64,000 nt of DNA. Source: Verrucomicrobium spinosum DSM 4136 = JCM 18804 (GTDB taxonomy: Bacteria; Verrucomicrobiota; Verrucomicrobiia; Verrucomicrobiales; Verrucomicrobiaceae). Below are positions 18,244-26,691 of this stretch, one piece after another. The DNA lies in contig NZ_ABIZ01000001.1 of assembly GCF_000172155.1 (NCBI RefSeq), positions 7,721,105 to 7,785,104 on the forward strand, given 5' to 3'. Within the stretch, counting starts at the first letter, position 1; each line of letters starts with the position of its first letter. Under the pieces are notes generated by a model. The model worked only from the letters and a program-made list of their open reading frames with translations. It was not told where the DNA came from and ran no database searches. Both the position numbers and the translations under genes were made by a program.

Positions 18244-18281
18244 AAGGAAAAGGCCGCCTGGTCTCCCAGACGGCCTTCCTT
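18244..18281 (-). terminator. Rho-independent-type terminator of dxs
   Basis: Stem AAGGCCGCCTGG / CCAGACGGCCTT with one mismatch and loop TCTC, flanked by extra AAGG/CCTT pairs. It starts 9 bp past the dxs stop. On the minus strand the stem is followed by TTTCCTTT, a weak U-tract. Confidence 0.65.
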
Positions 18282-18290
18282 GGAAAAAGG

Positions 18291-20177
18291 CTACTGCAGC
18301 AAGGCGAGAATCTTCTCCACCGCAGCTTCAGCCGTCATACCATGCTTCTTGCGAAGGATGGCAGGAGTGCCGTGCTCGATGAACTCATCCGGCCAGCCCA
18401 CGCGGGCCACGGGCGTCTTGATCCCGGCATCGTTGAGGTGCTCGATGACCGCACAGCCAAAGCCGTTGTGCAATACATGATCTTCAAAGGTGCAGACCAC
18501 CTTGCACTGCCTGGCGAACTGCTCAATGACCGCCGTGTCCATGGGCTTGATCCAGCGGGGGTTGATCAGGGCGGCATCAATGCCACGGGCTGCCAGCAAC
18601 TGCCGGGTCTGCTCTGCCACCTCGAACATGGAGCCCAGACCAATCAGAGCCACCTGCCCCTGCGACTCCACCACCTCGGCCTTGCCGATCTCCAGCAGAA
18701 CAGGCTTGTCCTTGGGCGTGGCTCCGGTGCCGCTGCCACGAGGATAGCGGATGGCGATGGGACCGCCTTCGTAGTGGGCCATGGTCCAGAGCATGTCCAC
18801 GAACTCATCCTCATCCTTGGCCTGCATGTGCACGAGATTCGGCACCAGACGCAGGTAACCAATGTCAAAGAGACCGTGGTGGGTGGGGCCGTCATCGCCG
18901 CTCAGGCCGCCGCGGTCCATGCACAGGCGCACGGGCAGCTTCTGGATGGCCATGTCATGAATAATCATGTCATAGGCCCGCTGCATGAAGGTGGAGTAGA
19001 TCGTGAGGAACGGCTTCAGCCCTTGCGTGGCCAGGCCACAGGCAAACAGGGCGGCATGCTCCTCTGCGATGCCCACGTCATAGTAGCGCTCGGGGATCTC
19101 CTTTTTGAAAACGCTCAGCCCGGTGCCTCCCGGCATGGCAGCCGTGATGGCCACGATCTTCTCATCCGCCTTGGCGAAGTCCGTCACACTGCGCGCATAG
19201 ATCTGCGAGAAGGTGGGGGTGCCGCCGGCGATGGCTTCGCCCGTCTCGATCTTGTACTTGCCCAGCCCGTGGAACTTGCCCGGATCTTCCAGCGCCGGCT
19301 TGTAGCCACGCCCTTTCTCCGTGATGATGTGCAGCAGAACTGGCTCGTTTTGCGTCTTGAGAAACTCAAAGGTCTTGATCAAGAGCGGCAGGTCGTGCCC
19401 GTCGATGGGACCGTAGTAGCGGAAGCCAAACTCCTCAAAGATCACGGAGGTGGAGGCGCTGGGCTGGGAGTTGGTCGCCAGGAGGAAGCCCTTGGCGCTC
19501 TCTTCCACCTTGCCTGCCAGTCGGCGGATCACCTTGCCGCCAATCATCTCCAGCAGGCCAGCGGCCGTCTGGTGCAGATGGGCATACGTGGGATGGGTGG
19601 CGATGTGATTGAAGTACTTGGCAAGGGCACCGACGTTGCGGTCGATGCTCCACTCATTGTCATTGAGCACCACGATCAGTCGCTTGGTCTGCGCAGCGGC
19701 GTTGTTCAGCGCTTCAAACGTGGGGCCGCAGGTGAAGGCGGCGTCGCCCGCCACACACACCACATGCTCGTCAGAGCCGCGGAGGTCCCGGCCGACGGCC
19801 ATGCCCAGAGCGGCGGAGAGGGCGGTGCCAGCGTGGCCTGCACCATAGGAGTCATGCTCGCTCTCAGTGCGGAGCAGGAAGCCATTGAGCCCCTCGTACT
19901 GGCGGATGGTGTGAATGCGATCCCAGCGGTGGGTGAGCATCTTGTGCACATAGCCCTGGTGGGCCACATCAAAGACGAACTTGTCCTTCGGCGTGTCAAA
20001 GACGCGATGCAGGGCCAGAGTCAGCTCCACGACGCCCAGATTGGGCCCCAGGTGCCCGCCGGTTTCCGCCAGGGTGGTGATCAGGGTCTGGCGGATCCGT
20101 TCTGCCAGCTCGGGCAGTTGCTCCTGTGGCAGTGCTTTGAGGTCGGCAGGCGAGTGAATGTCGGGCAGTTCCGGCAT
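18291..20177 (-). CDS. dxs: 1-deoxy-D-xylulose-5-phosphate synthase
   Basis: 628 residues, normal length. It condenses pyruvate and glyceraldehyde 3-phosphate with thiamine diphosphate, the first step of the MEP isoprenoid pathway. Visible signatures are GGHLGPNLGVVELTLALH, the AGHAGTALSAALGMA segment, VLNDNEWSIDRNVGAL, GIAEEHAALFACGLA and DRGGLSGDDGPTHHG. The thiamine-diphosphate motif, usually GDG, reads GDAAFTCG here, and the usual NEMSI reads NEWSI. It lies 32 bp downstream of xseB on the same strand, the usual xseB-dxs linkage, with a terminator directly after it. Confidence 0.95.
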   Translation of the reverse strand: MPELPDIHSPADLKALPQEQLPELAERIRQTLITTLAETGGHLGPNLGVVELTLALHRVFDTPKDKFVFDVAHQGYVHKMLTHRWDRIHTIRQYEGLNGFLLRTESEHDSYGAGHAGTALSAALGMAVGRDLRGSDEHVVCVAGDAAFTCGPTFEALNNAAAQTKRLIVVLNDNEWSIDRNVGALAKYFNHIATHPTYAHLHQTAAGLLEMIGGKVIRRLAGKVEESAKGFLLATNSQPSASTSVIFEEFGFRYYGPIDGHDLPLLIKTFEFLKTQNEPVLLHIITEKGRGYKPALEDPGKFHGLGKYKIETGEAIAGGTPTFSQIYARSVTDFAKADEKIVAITAAMPGGTGLSVFKKEIPERYYDVGIAEEHAALFACGLATQGLKPFLTIYSTFMQRAYDMIIHDMAIQKLPVRLCMDRGGLSGDDGPTHHGLFDIGYLRLVPNLVHMQAKDEDEFVDMLWTMAHYEGGPIAIRYPRGSGTGATPKDKPVLLEIGKAEVVESQGQVALIGLGSMFEVAEQTRQLLAARGIDAALINPRWIKPMDTAVIEQFARQCKVVCTFEDHVLHNGFGCAVIEHLNDAGIKTPVARVGWPDEFIEHGTPAILRKKHGMTAEAAVEKILALLQ

Positions 20178-20209
20178 GGCAGTATGATCAAATAAGCTGG
20201 GCGGGCGGT

Positions 20210-20581
20210 CTAAAACAATCGGATCTCACCTTCGTTCGACTCTTCTGGGGCCGGTTTTTTTCGTGGGACACGGGGCTTGGGGCTCTCTTCTGAGGCTGGG
20301 TTGCCAGCAGCTGTGGGTGTTGCAGTCTCCTCCATGGCGGCGAAGTCACTGAGGGAGACCCGGCCTCGGCCATCCAGATCGGCCGTGATCATCTCCACCC
20401 GCTGGCGGGCACTTTCGATTCGGGAACGGCACTGGCTCAGCAGACGGGCCCCACGCTCATAGCTCTGCACCATCTCCTCCAGGGGCATGCGCTCGCTCTC
20501 CAGCGAGGACACAATCGCCTCCAGCGACTCCATCGCTTCTTCAAAGCTAAGGTCTTCAGGGAGGCGTTCTTCTTCGGTCAT
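20210..20581 (-). CDS. xseB: Exodeoxyribonuclease VII small subunit
   Basis: 123 residues. The N-terminal half is the XseB domain (LSFEEAMESLEAIVSSLE, then a GARLLSQCRSRIESARQRVE coiled coil). Several such subunits bind XseA to form a single-strand DNA exonuclease. The C-terminal half is an extension rich in Pro, Glu and Lys, longer than in most XseB proteins (about 80 residues). It is directly upstream of dxs, a frequent arrangement. xseA is not in the window. Confidence 0.93.
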   Translation of the reverse strand: MTEEERLPEDLSFEEAMESLEAIVSSLESERMPLEEMVQSYERGARLLSQCRSRIESARQRVEMITADLDGRGRVSLSDFAAMEETATPTAAGNPASEESPKPRVPRKKPAPEESNEGEIRLF

Positions 20582-20691
20582 GGTGCAGCGAGTCGGTTAC
20601 TTTGCCGCTTCGCGCCATCCTCGCAAGCGGAATGCGCTGTCACCTGAGGCCTCCCTGCCCCAAAGGGGGAAGGGGTGGGACGTGCCCCTGC

Positions 20692-22491
20692 CTACTTGGC
20701 GGCCTCCGCCTCCCAGCGACGGCGGTCTGACATGAAGGCCATCTGAACGAGGAATCGGGTGCCCACTGGCTGCCCAGCCAGGGGGAAGATTTCCTTGAAG
20801 GGAAAGGTTCCCGTGCTCAGCGTGTCCAGCCCCAGGCCGATGCCTGACCCACGGTACACCTCTGGAGCCCAGGCTCGATACTCGCCGGAAAAGACGTCGG
20901 TCACGTTCGACACCTTGGAGGACAAGGGGGTAAAAAGCATGCCAGCCACTTCTTCACCGTGCGCCCTGGAGCGGTCCCTCATCTCGTTGAACTGGGCCAC
21001 CTCCATGGGAAGCCACACTGCCTTGCAGTCCGCGTACCACGCGACGGCCCAGGGCATGTCCGTGTACACCAGTTCCTTCTCATCGACATAGTCCTTCACC
21101 TTGGCAATCCGATCCGGGAGATAAGGCGGCCAGTGAGCGAACTGCCCTTTATTATAGAGTCCCGCCAGCACCTCCAGAGGCAACGCCCGGACCATGGGCA
21201 GGATGCTGATGAGCACCACCGTCACCACCAGCGCATTCTTCCCCCACCACCCAGCATGGGTGAAGCCCAGCCTGGCCCATAAGACGGTGAGAAACGCCAG
21301 ACCATAGGCCGCAAAGAGCGGGATGAAGATCTGATGCATCTGGTTTTCATCGAACTCCTTGCCCGGCAGCCCCACGAAGCTCATGCCCACCAGTGCCATG
21401 CCCCACACAATGGCCAGCGCCCAGCGCAGGTTCCTTGTCTCCCCCTTTTTGAACGGGTGGAGCAACGCCAGAAAAAACATCCCTGCGGGCAGGACGGCAC
21501 CGAGGTGGAGGTACAGGGTCCCGAACTGGTCGATGAGATTGCTCAGTGTCTTCCGGAGCAGGAAGCCCACATCCACCGGCGGACTGGTACCAGAGAAGTC
21601 CCGTAGTAGCCAGGTGTCCCCCGGCAACATCAGCGCCGCCTGCAGCATCGCCTTGCTGGAGCCGAGGGCATCTCCACCCACCATCTGATTGCGCCAGCCC
21701 CACGCCGCCAGCGCCAGGACGGATGGCAGCAGCACGGCCAGCGCCAGCGCCCGAGGCCGCAGCCAAATGGCCGCAGCCACCGTCAGTCCGAGCATCAACC
21801 AAAGCGCCATCCAGTGAGTCATCACCATGCATGCCGTCACCAGGCCCAGCCCCACGGCGTAGCGGGCCACGCCAGGGCGCCCCTCCTCCACCGCCTCCAA
21901 AGCACCCACCAGCCAATAGAGCGCCAGATTGAAAAAGAAGAGCAGCATCATGGGGGTGAGCCCGCTGCGCCCCACCTCCCAAAAATACTGGCACAACACC
22001 ATCAAGATCACCGTCCAGCCTGCGATCCAGGCGTCAAAAACCCGCTGCACCGTCAGATAAGCGAGGCCGATGGAGGCGACAAAGAGAAGCAGCGACGCCC
22101 CTACGATGACCCGGTCCAGAGGGTAGATCCGTGAGCTTTCTGGAAACTTCCAGTGCCCTTTGAAAGCCTGCATCATTGGCACCATGAGCAGCGTGGGCAG
22201 AGGCGGCTGGTGCGTGTCCACCATCTGCTCCAGCGGAGCGTCCTTTCCCGCCTTCAACTGCTGCTGCCACGCGTAAGGCCGGATCAGCTTGGTGTGGAAG
22301 CCGTTCCCTCGTGCGATCTCCCGCGCCACCTGCGCAGCATCCATGGTCGCAGGGGACGAAATCCCCCGGAAGGTGGCAAAAAGCTGCACAAAGAACAGCG
22401 CCACGAGCACGGCAAAAAAGACCAACACCACTCCCCACGAAGGTCCGCTAACCCCTCCTCTGCGGCTGGTTTGATCTTGGGAGTCCATCAT
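20692..22491 (-). CDS. GT-C membrane glycosyltransferase (ArnT/PMT-like)
   Basis: 599 residues with about ten membrane helices. It starts with a short polar N-terminus, TM1 (VVLVFFAVLVALFFVQLFA) and a periplasmic loop with an aspartate early after TM1 (SPATMDAAQVAREIA), the position of the catalytic acidic residue in GT-C enzymes. The loop continues with DTHQPPLPTLL, resembling the conserved HPPL-type motif. Further helices and a C-terminal periplasmic domain follow. Such enzymes transfer sugars from lipid-linked donors to lipids or proteins on the outer face of the membrane. It stands between xseB (110 bp) and an NtrC-type regulator. The substrate is unknown. Confidence 0.7.
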   Translation of the reverse strand: MMDSQDQTSRRGGVSGPSWGVVLVFFAVLVALFFVQLFATFRGISSPATMDAAQVAREIARGNGFHTKLIRPYAWQQQLKAGKDAPLEQMVDTHQPPLPTLLMVPMMQAFKGHWKFPESSRIYPLDRVIVGASLLLFVASIGLAYLTVQRVFDAWIAGWTVILMVLCQYFWEVGRSGLTPMMLLFFFNLALYWLVGALEAVEEGRPGVARYAVGLGLVTACMVMTHWMALWLMLGLTVAAAIWLRPRALALAVLLPSVLALAAWGWRNQMVGGDALGSSKAMLQAALMLPGDTWLLRDFSGTSPPVDVGFLLRKTLSNLIDQFGTLYLHLGAVLPAGMFFLALLHPFKKGETRNLRWALAIVWGMALVGMSFVGLPGKEFDENQMHQIFIPLFAAYGLAFLTVLWARLGFTHAGWWGKNALVVTVVLISILPMVRALPLEVLAGLYNKGQFAHWPPYLPDRIAKVKDYVDEKELVYTDMPWAVAWYADCKAVWLPMEVAQFNEMRDRSRAHGEEVAGMLFTPLSSKVSNVTDVFSGEYRAWAPEVYRGSGIGLGLDTLSTGTFPFKEIFPLAGQPVGTRFLVQMAFMSDRRRWEAEAAK

Positions 22492-22582
22492 CCTGTTTAC
22501 GGAGCGGCTGGTTTTAGGGCCTGACCTGCGGCAAGCATGAACTTGATCCCGCGAAATCCAAGAAAATTTGGCGGAAACAATT

Positions 22583-24016
22583 TCAATCGCTGTGCCGGCG
22601 GATCTTCTTCACGCGGTTCATTTCCTTGAGCTTGCGCTGGAGGGTGCGTCGGCTGAGGCCCAAAACCTCCGCCGCTTCGGTCCGGTTGTCACCAGTCCGT
22701 CGCAGCGCCTCCTCGATGATAGCCCGCTCCATTTTTTCCAGATTCAGATCATCACCCAGAGCGGCACTGCCATGGGCGCCCCCCTCTCCCGCAGGGCTGG
22801 AGCCCGCCGCAGCGGAGGAGCCAGGGGCCGGCGCAGGCCGGGATTGGAGGAGATAGCCGGGCAGGTGCTTCAGCCCCACCCGCGGGGAATTGCACATCAC
22901 GATGCCGTGTTCCAGAGCCGTGCGCAGTTCGCGCACATTGCCCGGCCAGGAATAGGCCAGCAGCGCCTGTAGCGCCTCGTCAGACAGCGGCTTGAACGGC
23001 TTGCCATTGGCCTTGGCCAGCTCATGCAAAAACGCATCCGCCAGGATGGGAATGTCGCTTTTGCGCTCGCGCAGAGGCGGCAGCTTCACCTGCACCACTC
23101 GCAGCCGGTAGTAGAGGTCTTCCCGGAACTTGCTCTCTTGCACGAGTTTCCAGAGATCCTTGTTCGTGGCGGCCACCAGACGCACCTCCACCTTGATGGG
23201 CTTGTTGCCCCCCACCCGCTCGATGGTGTGCTCCCCCAGAGCCCGCAGGAGCTTGATCTGGATGTTGGCATCAATCTCCCCGATCTCATCCAGGAAAAGC
23301 GTGCCTCCGTCCGCCAGCTCGAAACGACCAATCCGGCGCTCCGTGGCCCCGGTGAAGGACCCTTTCTCGTGACCGAAGAGTTCGCTCTCCAGCACGTTCG
23401 CCGCCAGCGCTGCGCAGTGCACGGTCACCAGTTTGGCTGCCGGGCGACCGCTCAGGTGGTGGATGGCCTTGGCCACCAGTTCCTTCCCCGTGCCGCTCTC
23501 GCCCTCGATCAAGACGGTCGCTTTAGTGGGTGCCACCTGCTCGATGACCTCGAACACCGGCTTCATGACCTCACTCTGGCCCAGAATGCCCTCTATGGAG
23601 AATTTCTTCTCCACCTGCCGCTTCAGCTCGGAGTTCTCCTTCTCCAGCGTCCGGCTGCGGAGGGCCCGTTTGATGAGGATATCCACCTCATCCAGGTTCA
23701 GCGGCTTCGTGACAAAGTCGTACGCCCCACGCTTCATCGCCTCCACGGCCGTATCCACGGAGCCGTAGGCGGTCATCATGATGCAGATGGGCGGGTGCGA
23801 CAGCTTCAATGCCTGCCCGATGAGATCCATCCCGCTCTCCCCGCCCAGGCGGAGGTCCGTGAGCATCACATCCACCGGATCCCCTTTGAGGATCTCCATC
23901 GCCTCAGCCGAATTGCCCGCCACATAGACGTCGAAATCATCCTCCAGCGACAGCCGCAACCCCTCCCGGGTGTGCTTCTCGTCATCGACAATAAGGATGG
24001 TGGCAGGCGTGGTCAT
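22583..24016 (-). CDS. Sigma-54-dependent response regulator, NtrC family
   Basis: 477 residues with three domains. The receiver (1-120) has acidic DDEK and phosphoacceptor Asp in DVMLTDLRL. The AAA+ domain (about 145-385) has Walker A GESGTGKELVAKA, Walker B GGTLFLDEIGEI and the sigma-54 loop GSFTGA (Ser instead of the usual Ala). A linker rich in Ala/Pro/Gly leads to a Fis-type helix-turn-helix (NRTEAAEVLGLSRRTLQRKL). It activates RNA polymerase-sigma54 promoters after phosphorylation. No histidine kinase is adjacent within the window, so its partner is encoded elsewhere. Confidence 0.93.
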   Translation of the reverse strand: MTTPATILIVDDEKHTREGLRLSLEDDFDVYVAGNSAEAMEILKGDPVDVMLTDLRLGGESGMDLIGQALKLSHPPICIMMTAYGSVDTAVEAMKRGAYDFVTKPLNLDEVDILIKRALRSRTLEKENSELKRQVEKKFSIEGILGQSEVMKPVFEVIEQVAPTKATVLIEGESGTGKELVAKAIHHLSGRPAAKLVTVHCAALAANVLESELFGHEKGSFTGATERRIGRFELADGGTLFLDEIGEIDANIQIKLLRALGEHTIERVGGNKPIKVEVRLVAATNKDLWKLVQESKFREDLYYRLRVVQVKLPPLRERKSDIPILADAFLHELAKANGKPFKPLSDEALQALLAYSWPGNVRELRTALEHGIVMCNSPRVGLKHLPGYLLQSRPAPAPGSSAAAGSSPAGEGGAHGSAALGDDLNLEKMERAIIEEALRRTGDNRTEAAEVLGLSRRTLQRKLKEMNRVKKIRRHSD

Positions 24017-24257
24017 GGGTGCGTGAACGCGAGCGCGTCAGAATGGCACAAAGCCCGAGAATAGGATAGGCGTCAAGGCAGGAGATGGCTGCGAAGCGAG
24101 GACGCGAGGAGAACGGATCGGACTACTCCTGCTGCGTCGCCCCGGGTGTAGTCTGGATGTGCCATCCGGCTCAGTTGCCTCGGGGTTTCAGGAACGAGCC
24201 GCGAGATCGAGTTAACGCCGCCGATAGGTTGCTTTTGGAAGGCGATCAACGGTTCTC

Positions 24258-24352
24258 TATGACACCATAGACACTCTTTTTGGTAGTTCACCGAGAAAGA
24301 GGAGGGGGGTCTTTTTGGCGTAACTTGGAAAAAGGGTGTCTATGGTGTCATA
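24258..24352. repeat. 95-bp element with 24-bp inverted repeats
   Basis: Left arm 24258-24281 (TATGACACCATAGACACTCT, then TTTT) and right arm 24329-24352 are reverse complements with one mismatch, separated by 47 bp. It could be a miniature inverted-repeat element or a large hairpin. It lies in a 768-bp stretch without a convincing gene between the NtrC-type regulator and the M56 gene. Confidence 0.7.
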
Positions 24353-24784
24353 CGCGCGGTGGGAAGTGCGGCATGTGGATCGCTGAGGCAGGGAGATTGC
24401 TCGTCCAGATGCCAGAGCACCCCTTGGGTCCTTGGTGGGCACTAGCTGAAGCGTCTGCAGCCCTCGCATTCCCGTCGATGTCACCACGTTTCGACGGGCT
24501 CGGCCCCTGCCACGCGCAGGACGCCGGCGCATGCCACTTCCCAGGCACCATGCTCCAATGTTAATCGGCTATCAACGCTGCAAGGGGCAGGTTCAAGGTG
24601 CACCCACTACCTCGCCCCCCCTGGTGGCGACCTCCTGAACGTTCCAGCGATTTTGCACCCGGTAGCGGGCGGGTACCAGATCCCATCCGGACTCTCCAAG
24701 GGCTCCACGAGTTCCCACAATAAGTTAGGCTCTTCGATGCGGCGATCGCCCTCCACGATTCGCACTTCTCTGAGCAGTCCACGG
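24353..24784. other. Gene-free stretch with possible coding debris
   Basis: No convincing gene. On the minus strand at about 24610-24790 one frame reads FDRGLLREVRIVEGDRRIEE followed by NLLWELVEPLESPDGIWYPP. This looks like the C-terminal debris of an unidentified protein directly abutting the truncated M56 gene. The rest shows nothing recognisable. Confidence 0.4.
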
Positions 24785-25501
24785 TCAAAACGACAACGGC
24801 AGCCAGATGGTCGCGCCCGTCGCACCGGTCAGCAATGGCGTGGCCAGCCCCGGCACCACCCGGCAGGACGGCACCTGCGCCATCTGTAAATTCCTCGACT
24901 CTCTAACCACCAGATCCACAAGCAGCACCTCTGCGGCCTGACCATGCCGGTGAAGCCACCCCAACCCACACGCCGCTCTGGCGAACCGCCAGCCTGCAAC
25001 CAGGACCGCCCCACCAATCCAGATGGGAATCAACCAGCGCTCCGGCACTCTCAGCAACGGCTTCTGCAGATGAAACCTCGTGACTTCATGATCCGCAGGA
25101 TGAACCCACGGTGGAAGTTCCGCCTTGGAAGGCGCAGCGAGAAACACCTGCCTGGAACCTTGCGGGGCAAGCTTCCAAGCCCGCGATCCTGTCTTTGGTG
25201 AATGCTCCAGATAGGTCCGCACATCCTCCGGCAATTCGTTTTCCTGCCCCATCAGAGTCGTGAGCCCTCCCAGTCTCCCCAAGTAACTTGGAGCCACCAC
25301 CCAAACCAGCGTGACCAGCCAGCCGCAAAACGTTGCCCGCCACAACCAGGAGCGGAAAAGCGCGGACCGTCCCCTGCCCCACCAACTAAAGATGGACGCC
25401 AGTAGGTAGATCGCTGCCACCTTCAAGGCCGCCAGAAGCGCCACCGCCAAGGCAGGGTATAGCTCCTGAATCAGCACCCAATAGGAAAGCAGGAGGCTCA
25501 T
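24785..25501 (-). CDS. BlaR1/MecR1-like M56 membrane protein, truncated before the zinc site
   Basis: 238 residues. N-terminal membrane helices (ALAVALLAALKVAAIYLLAS; SWLWRATFCGWLVTLVWVV) and a further helix (LIPIWIGGAVLVAGW) lead to a cytoplasmic part. That part contains the M56 signature region VPGLATPLLTGATGATIWLP, where BlaR1-like proteins continue to the zinc motif HExxH. Here the frame ends three residues later (LSF, stop). The peptidase active site and any sensor domain are therefore missing. It overlaps the BlaI gene by ATGA (25498-25501), so the two are an operon. It is either decayed or a shortened signal protein; debris of another gene follows directly, which favours decay. Confidence 0.75.
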   Translation of the reverse strand: MSLLLSYWVLIQELYPALAVALLAALKVAAIYLLASIFSWWGRGRSALFRSWLWRATFCGWLVTLVWVVAPSYLGRLGGLTTLMGQENELPEDVRTYLEHSPKTGSRAWKLAPQGSRQVFLAAPSKAELPPWVHPADHEVTRFHLQKPLLRVPERWLIPIWIGGAVLVAGWRFARAACGLGWLHRHGQAAEVLLVDLVVRESRNLQMAQVPSCRVVPGLATPLLTGATGATIWLPLSF

Positions 25502-25884
25502 TTCTTCCGAGCCTCCTCGATCAAGCGGCTGAGTTGATCGGCTTCTTCGTCGGTCAGCTTCGTTTTCTGATGCCCCAGCAAGGCCAGCGCAGCATCCGCG
25601 ACGGAGTTGGCGAAGAAGTTCTTCACGAACTCATGCAGCGCCTTCGTCTTGGCCGCAGCCTGGGGCACCGGCAGCTTGAACTCGTCCCGGCCGTTGACCT
25701 TTTCTTTGACCAGCATCCCCTTCTCCACCAGCAGGCGGAGAATGGAGCGCACGGCGGAATAGGTCGGTGCCTCAGGAAGTTCCTCCTCGATCTCCCGCGC
25801 GGTGGACTTGCCCAGTCGCATGACAATCTCAATCACCTGCCGCTCTCTCCGGCTCAGGTCTCGGGCTTTTGATGATTCCCACAT
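25498..25884 (-). CDS. blaI: BlaI/MecI/CopY-family transcriptional repressor
   Basis: 128 residues from the ATG at 25884. The frame is open upstream to a TTG at 25920, but this TTG belongs to the predicted -35 box. The winged helix-turn-helix spans about residues 8-85 (LSRRERQVIEIVMRLGKSTA, then PTYSAVRSILRLLVEKGML), followed by a C-terminal dimerisation segment (FFANSVADAALALLGH). BlaI repressors bind TGTTGA-type palindromes and are inactivated by proteolysis triggered by the partner M56 sensor. The downstream partner here lacks its zinc site, so derepression may no longer work or may use another protease. Confidence 0.92.
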   Translation of the reverse strand: MWESSKARDLSRRERQVIEIVMRLGKSTAREIEEELPEAPTYSAVRSILRLLVEKGMLVKEKVNGRDEFKLPVPQAAAKTKALHEFVKNFFANSVADAALALLGHQKTKLTDEEADQLSRLIEEARKK

Positions 25885-25887
25885 GCC

Positions 25888-25942
25888 TGTTGAAATATCA
25901 ACATGGGGACGTGTTGTCAATCACCATGTTGATTTTTCAACA
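25888..25942 (-). promoter_or_regulatory. BlaI promoter with two palindromic operators
   Basis: Two 16-bp palindromes share the half-site TGTTGA: TGTTGAAATATCAACA (25888-25903) and TGTTGATTTTTCAACA (25927-25942). On the minus strand a -35 box TTGACA (25920-25915) and a -10-like TATTTC (25897-25892) are 17 bp apart. One operator covers the -10 and the other lies just upstream of the -35. The predicted transcript start is at or within a few bases of the ATG, so the mRNA may be leaderless. Autoregulation by the BlaI product is the natural reading. Confidence 0.8.
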
Positions 25943-26107
25943 GTCCCATGCTTATGGAGATGTGTTTGGCCGTGGAACTGTGGACTGATTTGTCCACTGA
26001 ATTCCTGCCGTCTCGGTGTGTTCCGTGCGCCAAGGAAGATGCAGGGTGAGTCCAAGGCGGTGACTCGGTAAAACGACGATTGTCGCCACTCTCCTCCGCT
26101 CGCAAAA

Positions 26108-26506
26108 CCGGTTGGGACAACCGGACTACGCCCGCAGCGGCAGCCGAAAGTAGAGCAGAGTGCCGCAATGGCGCATGCGTGTGCTCTGACGCCAAGGGCG
26201 TCAAACAAAGTAGCCCAGTCAGGCGAGGCACGAGCCGCCACCCTGGGTACATGAGCAGGGAAGGCGAATGCCGGAGGCATCCCAGCCATTAGACGCCGGG
26301 GGTTGAGCGTAGCGATAACCCCCGGAGAGCAAGCATCTGTTTCACCCCAGAGGGGTGACAGCAAGGTTCGCGTGCTGATGGAAGTCGCTGGCATCCGCTC
26401 CGGGATGCAATGCCCATTCTGATCACCCGGAGGTATCAGTCGCTACGCTCCTTCAACCATCCGGCTAATGGCTTCGATGCCTCTGGCATCGAGTAGCCCT
26501 TGGGCT
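26108..26506. repeat. Array of short triloop hairpins, possible structured RNA or mobile unit
   Basis: Within 400 bp at least seven short stems occur. CCGGTTG-GGA-CAACCGG (26108-26124), GACGCC-AAG-GGCGTC (26188-26202), ATGCC-GGA-GGCAT (26268-26280), TCACCCC-AGA-GGGGTGA (26342-26358) and CGATGCC-TCT-GGCATCG (26475-26491) are perfect with 3-base loops. CCGGGGGTT / AACCCCCGG (26296-26325) has a 12-base loop, AGCCC-TT-GGGCT (26495-26506) a 2-base loop, and GCATCC / GGATGC (26391-26408) is a further pair. The first three are spaced exactly 80 bp apart. The stretch 25943-26507 has no convincing gene; frames through it are by-products of the stems. Confidence 0.65.
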
Positions 26507-26508
26507 CT

Positions 26509-26691
26509 TCAAGCCTTGCCGGCAATGGCGTGCTTTTCACCAGCGACATTGATACTCGCAAAGCACGGGACTTCGTCTTCATCGACAACCCATCCAAACT
26601 CGCCATAGGTGAGTTGATTGCTCCACCGCTCCATCCGGCGTTGAACGACACTAAGGTGCGGCAGCGAATGCCTTAGTGCCGCGAGGTCCAT
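26509..26691 (-). CDS. Small hypothetical protein, possibly truncated
   Basis: 60 residues (MDLAALRHSLPHLSVVQRRM, then SNQLTYGEFGWVVDEDEVPC). It overlaps the end of the upstream gene by 19 bp, suggesting coupling. It stops two bases before the last hairpin of the adjacent array, so the array may have cut it. No family was recognised. Confidence 0.4.
   Translation of the reverse strand: MDLAALRHSLPHLSVVQRRMERWSNQLTYGEFGWVVDEDEVPCFASINVAGEKHAIAGKA

Noticed and set aside
18177-20195. 672-residue open frame antisense to dxs
   Set aside because: Shadow of the dxs reading frame in GC-rich DNA.
24280-24564. 94-residue open frame on the plus strand spanning half of the inverted-repeat element
   Set aside because: It starts inside the loop of the inverted repeat and has no motif or ribosome-binding site.
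25921-26394. 157-residue open frame through the hairpin array
   Set aside because: Its codons cover operators and hairpin stems. There is no ribosome-binding site or domain, and the palindromes explain the open frame.
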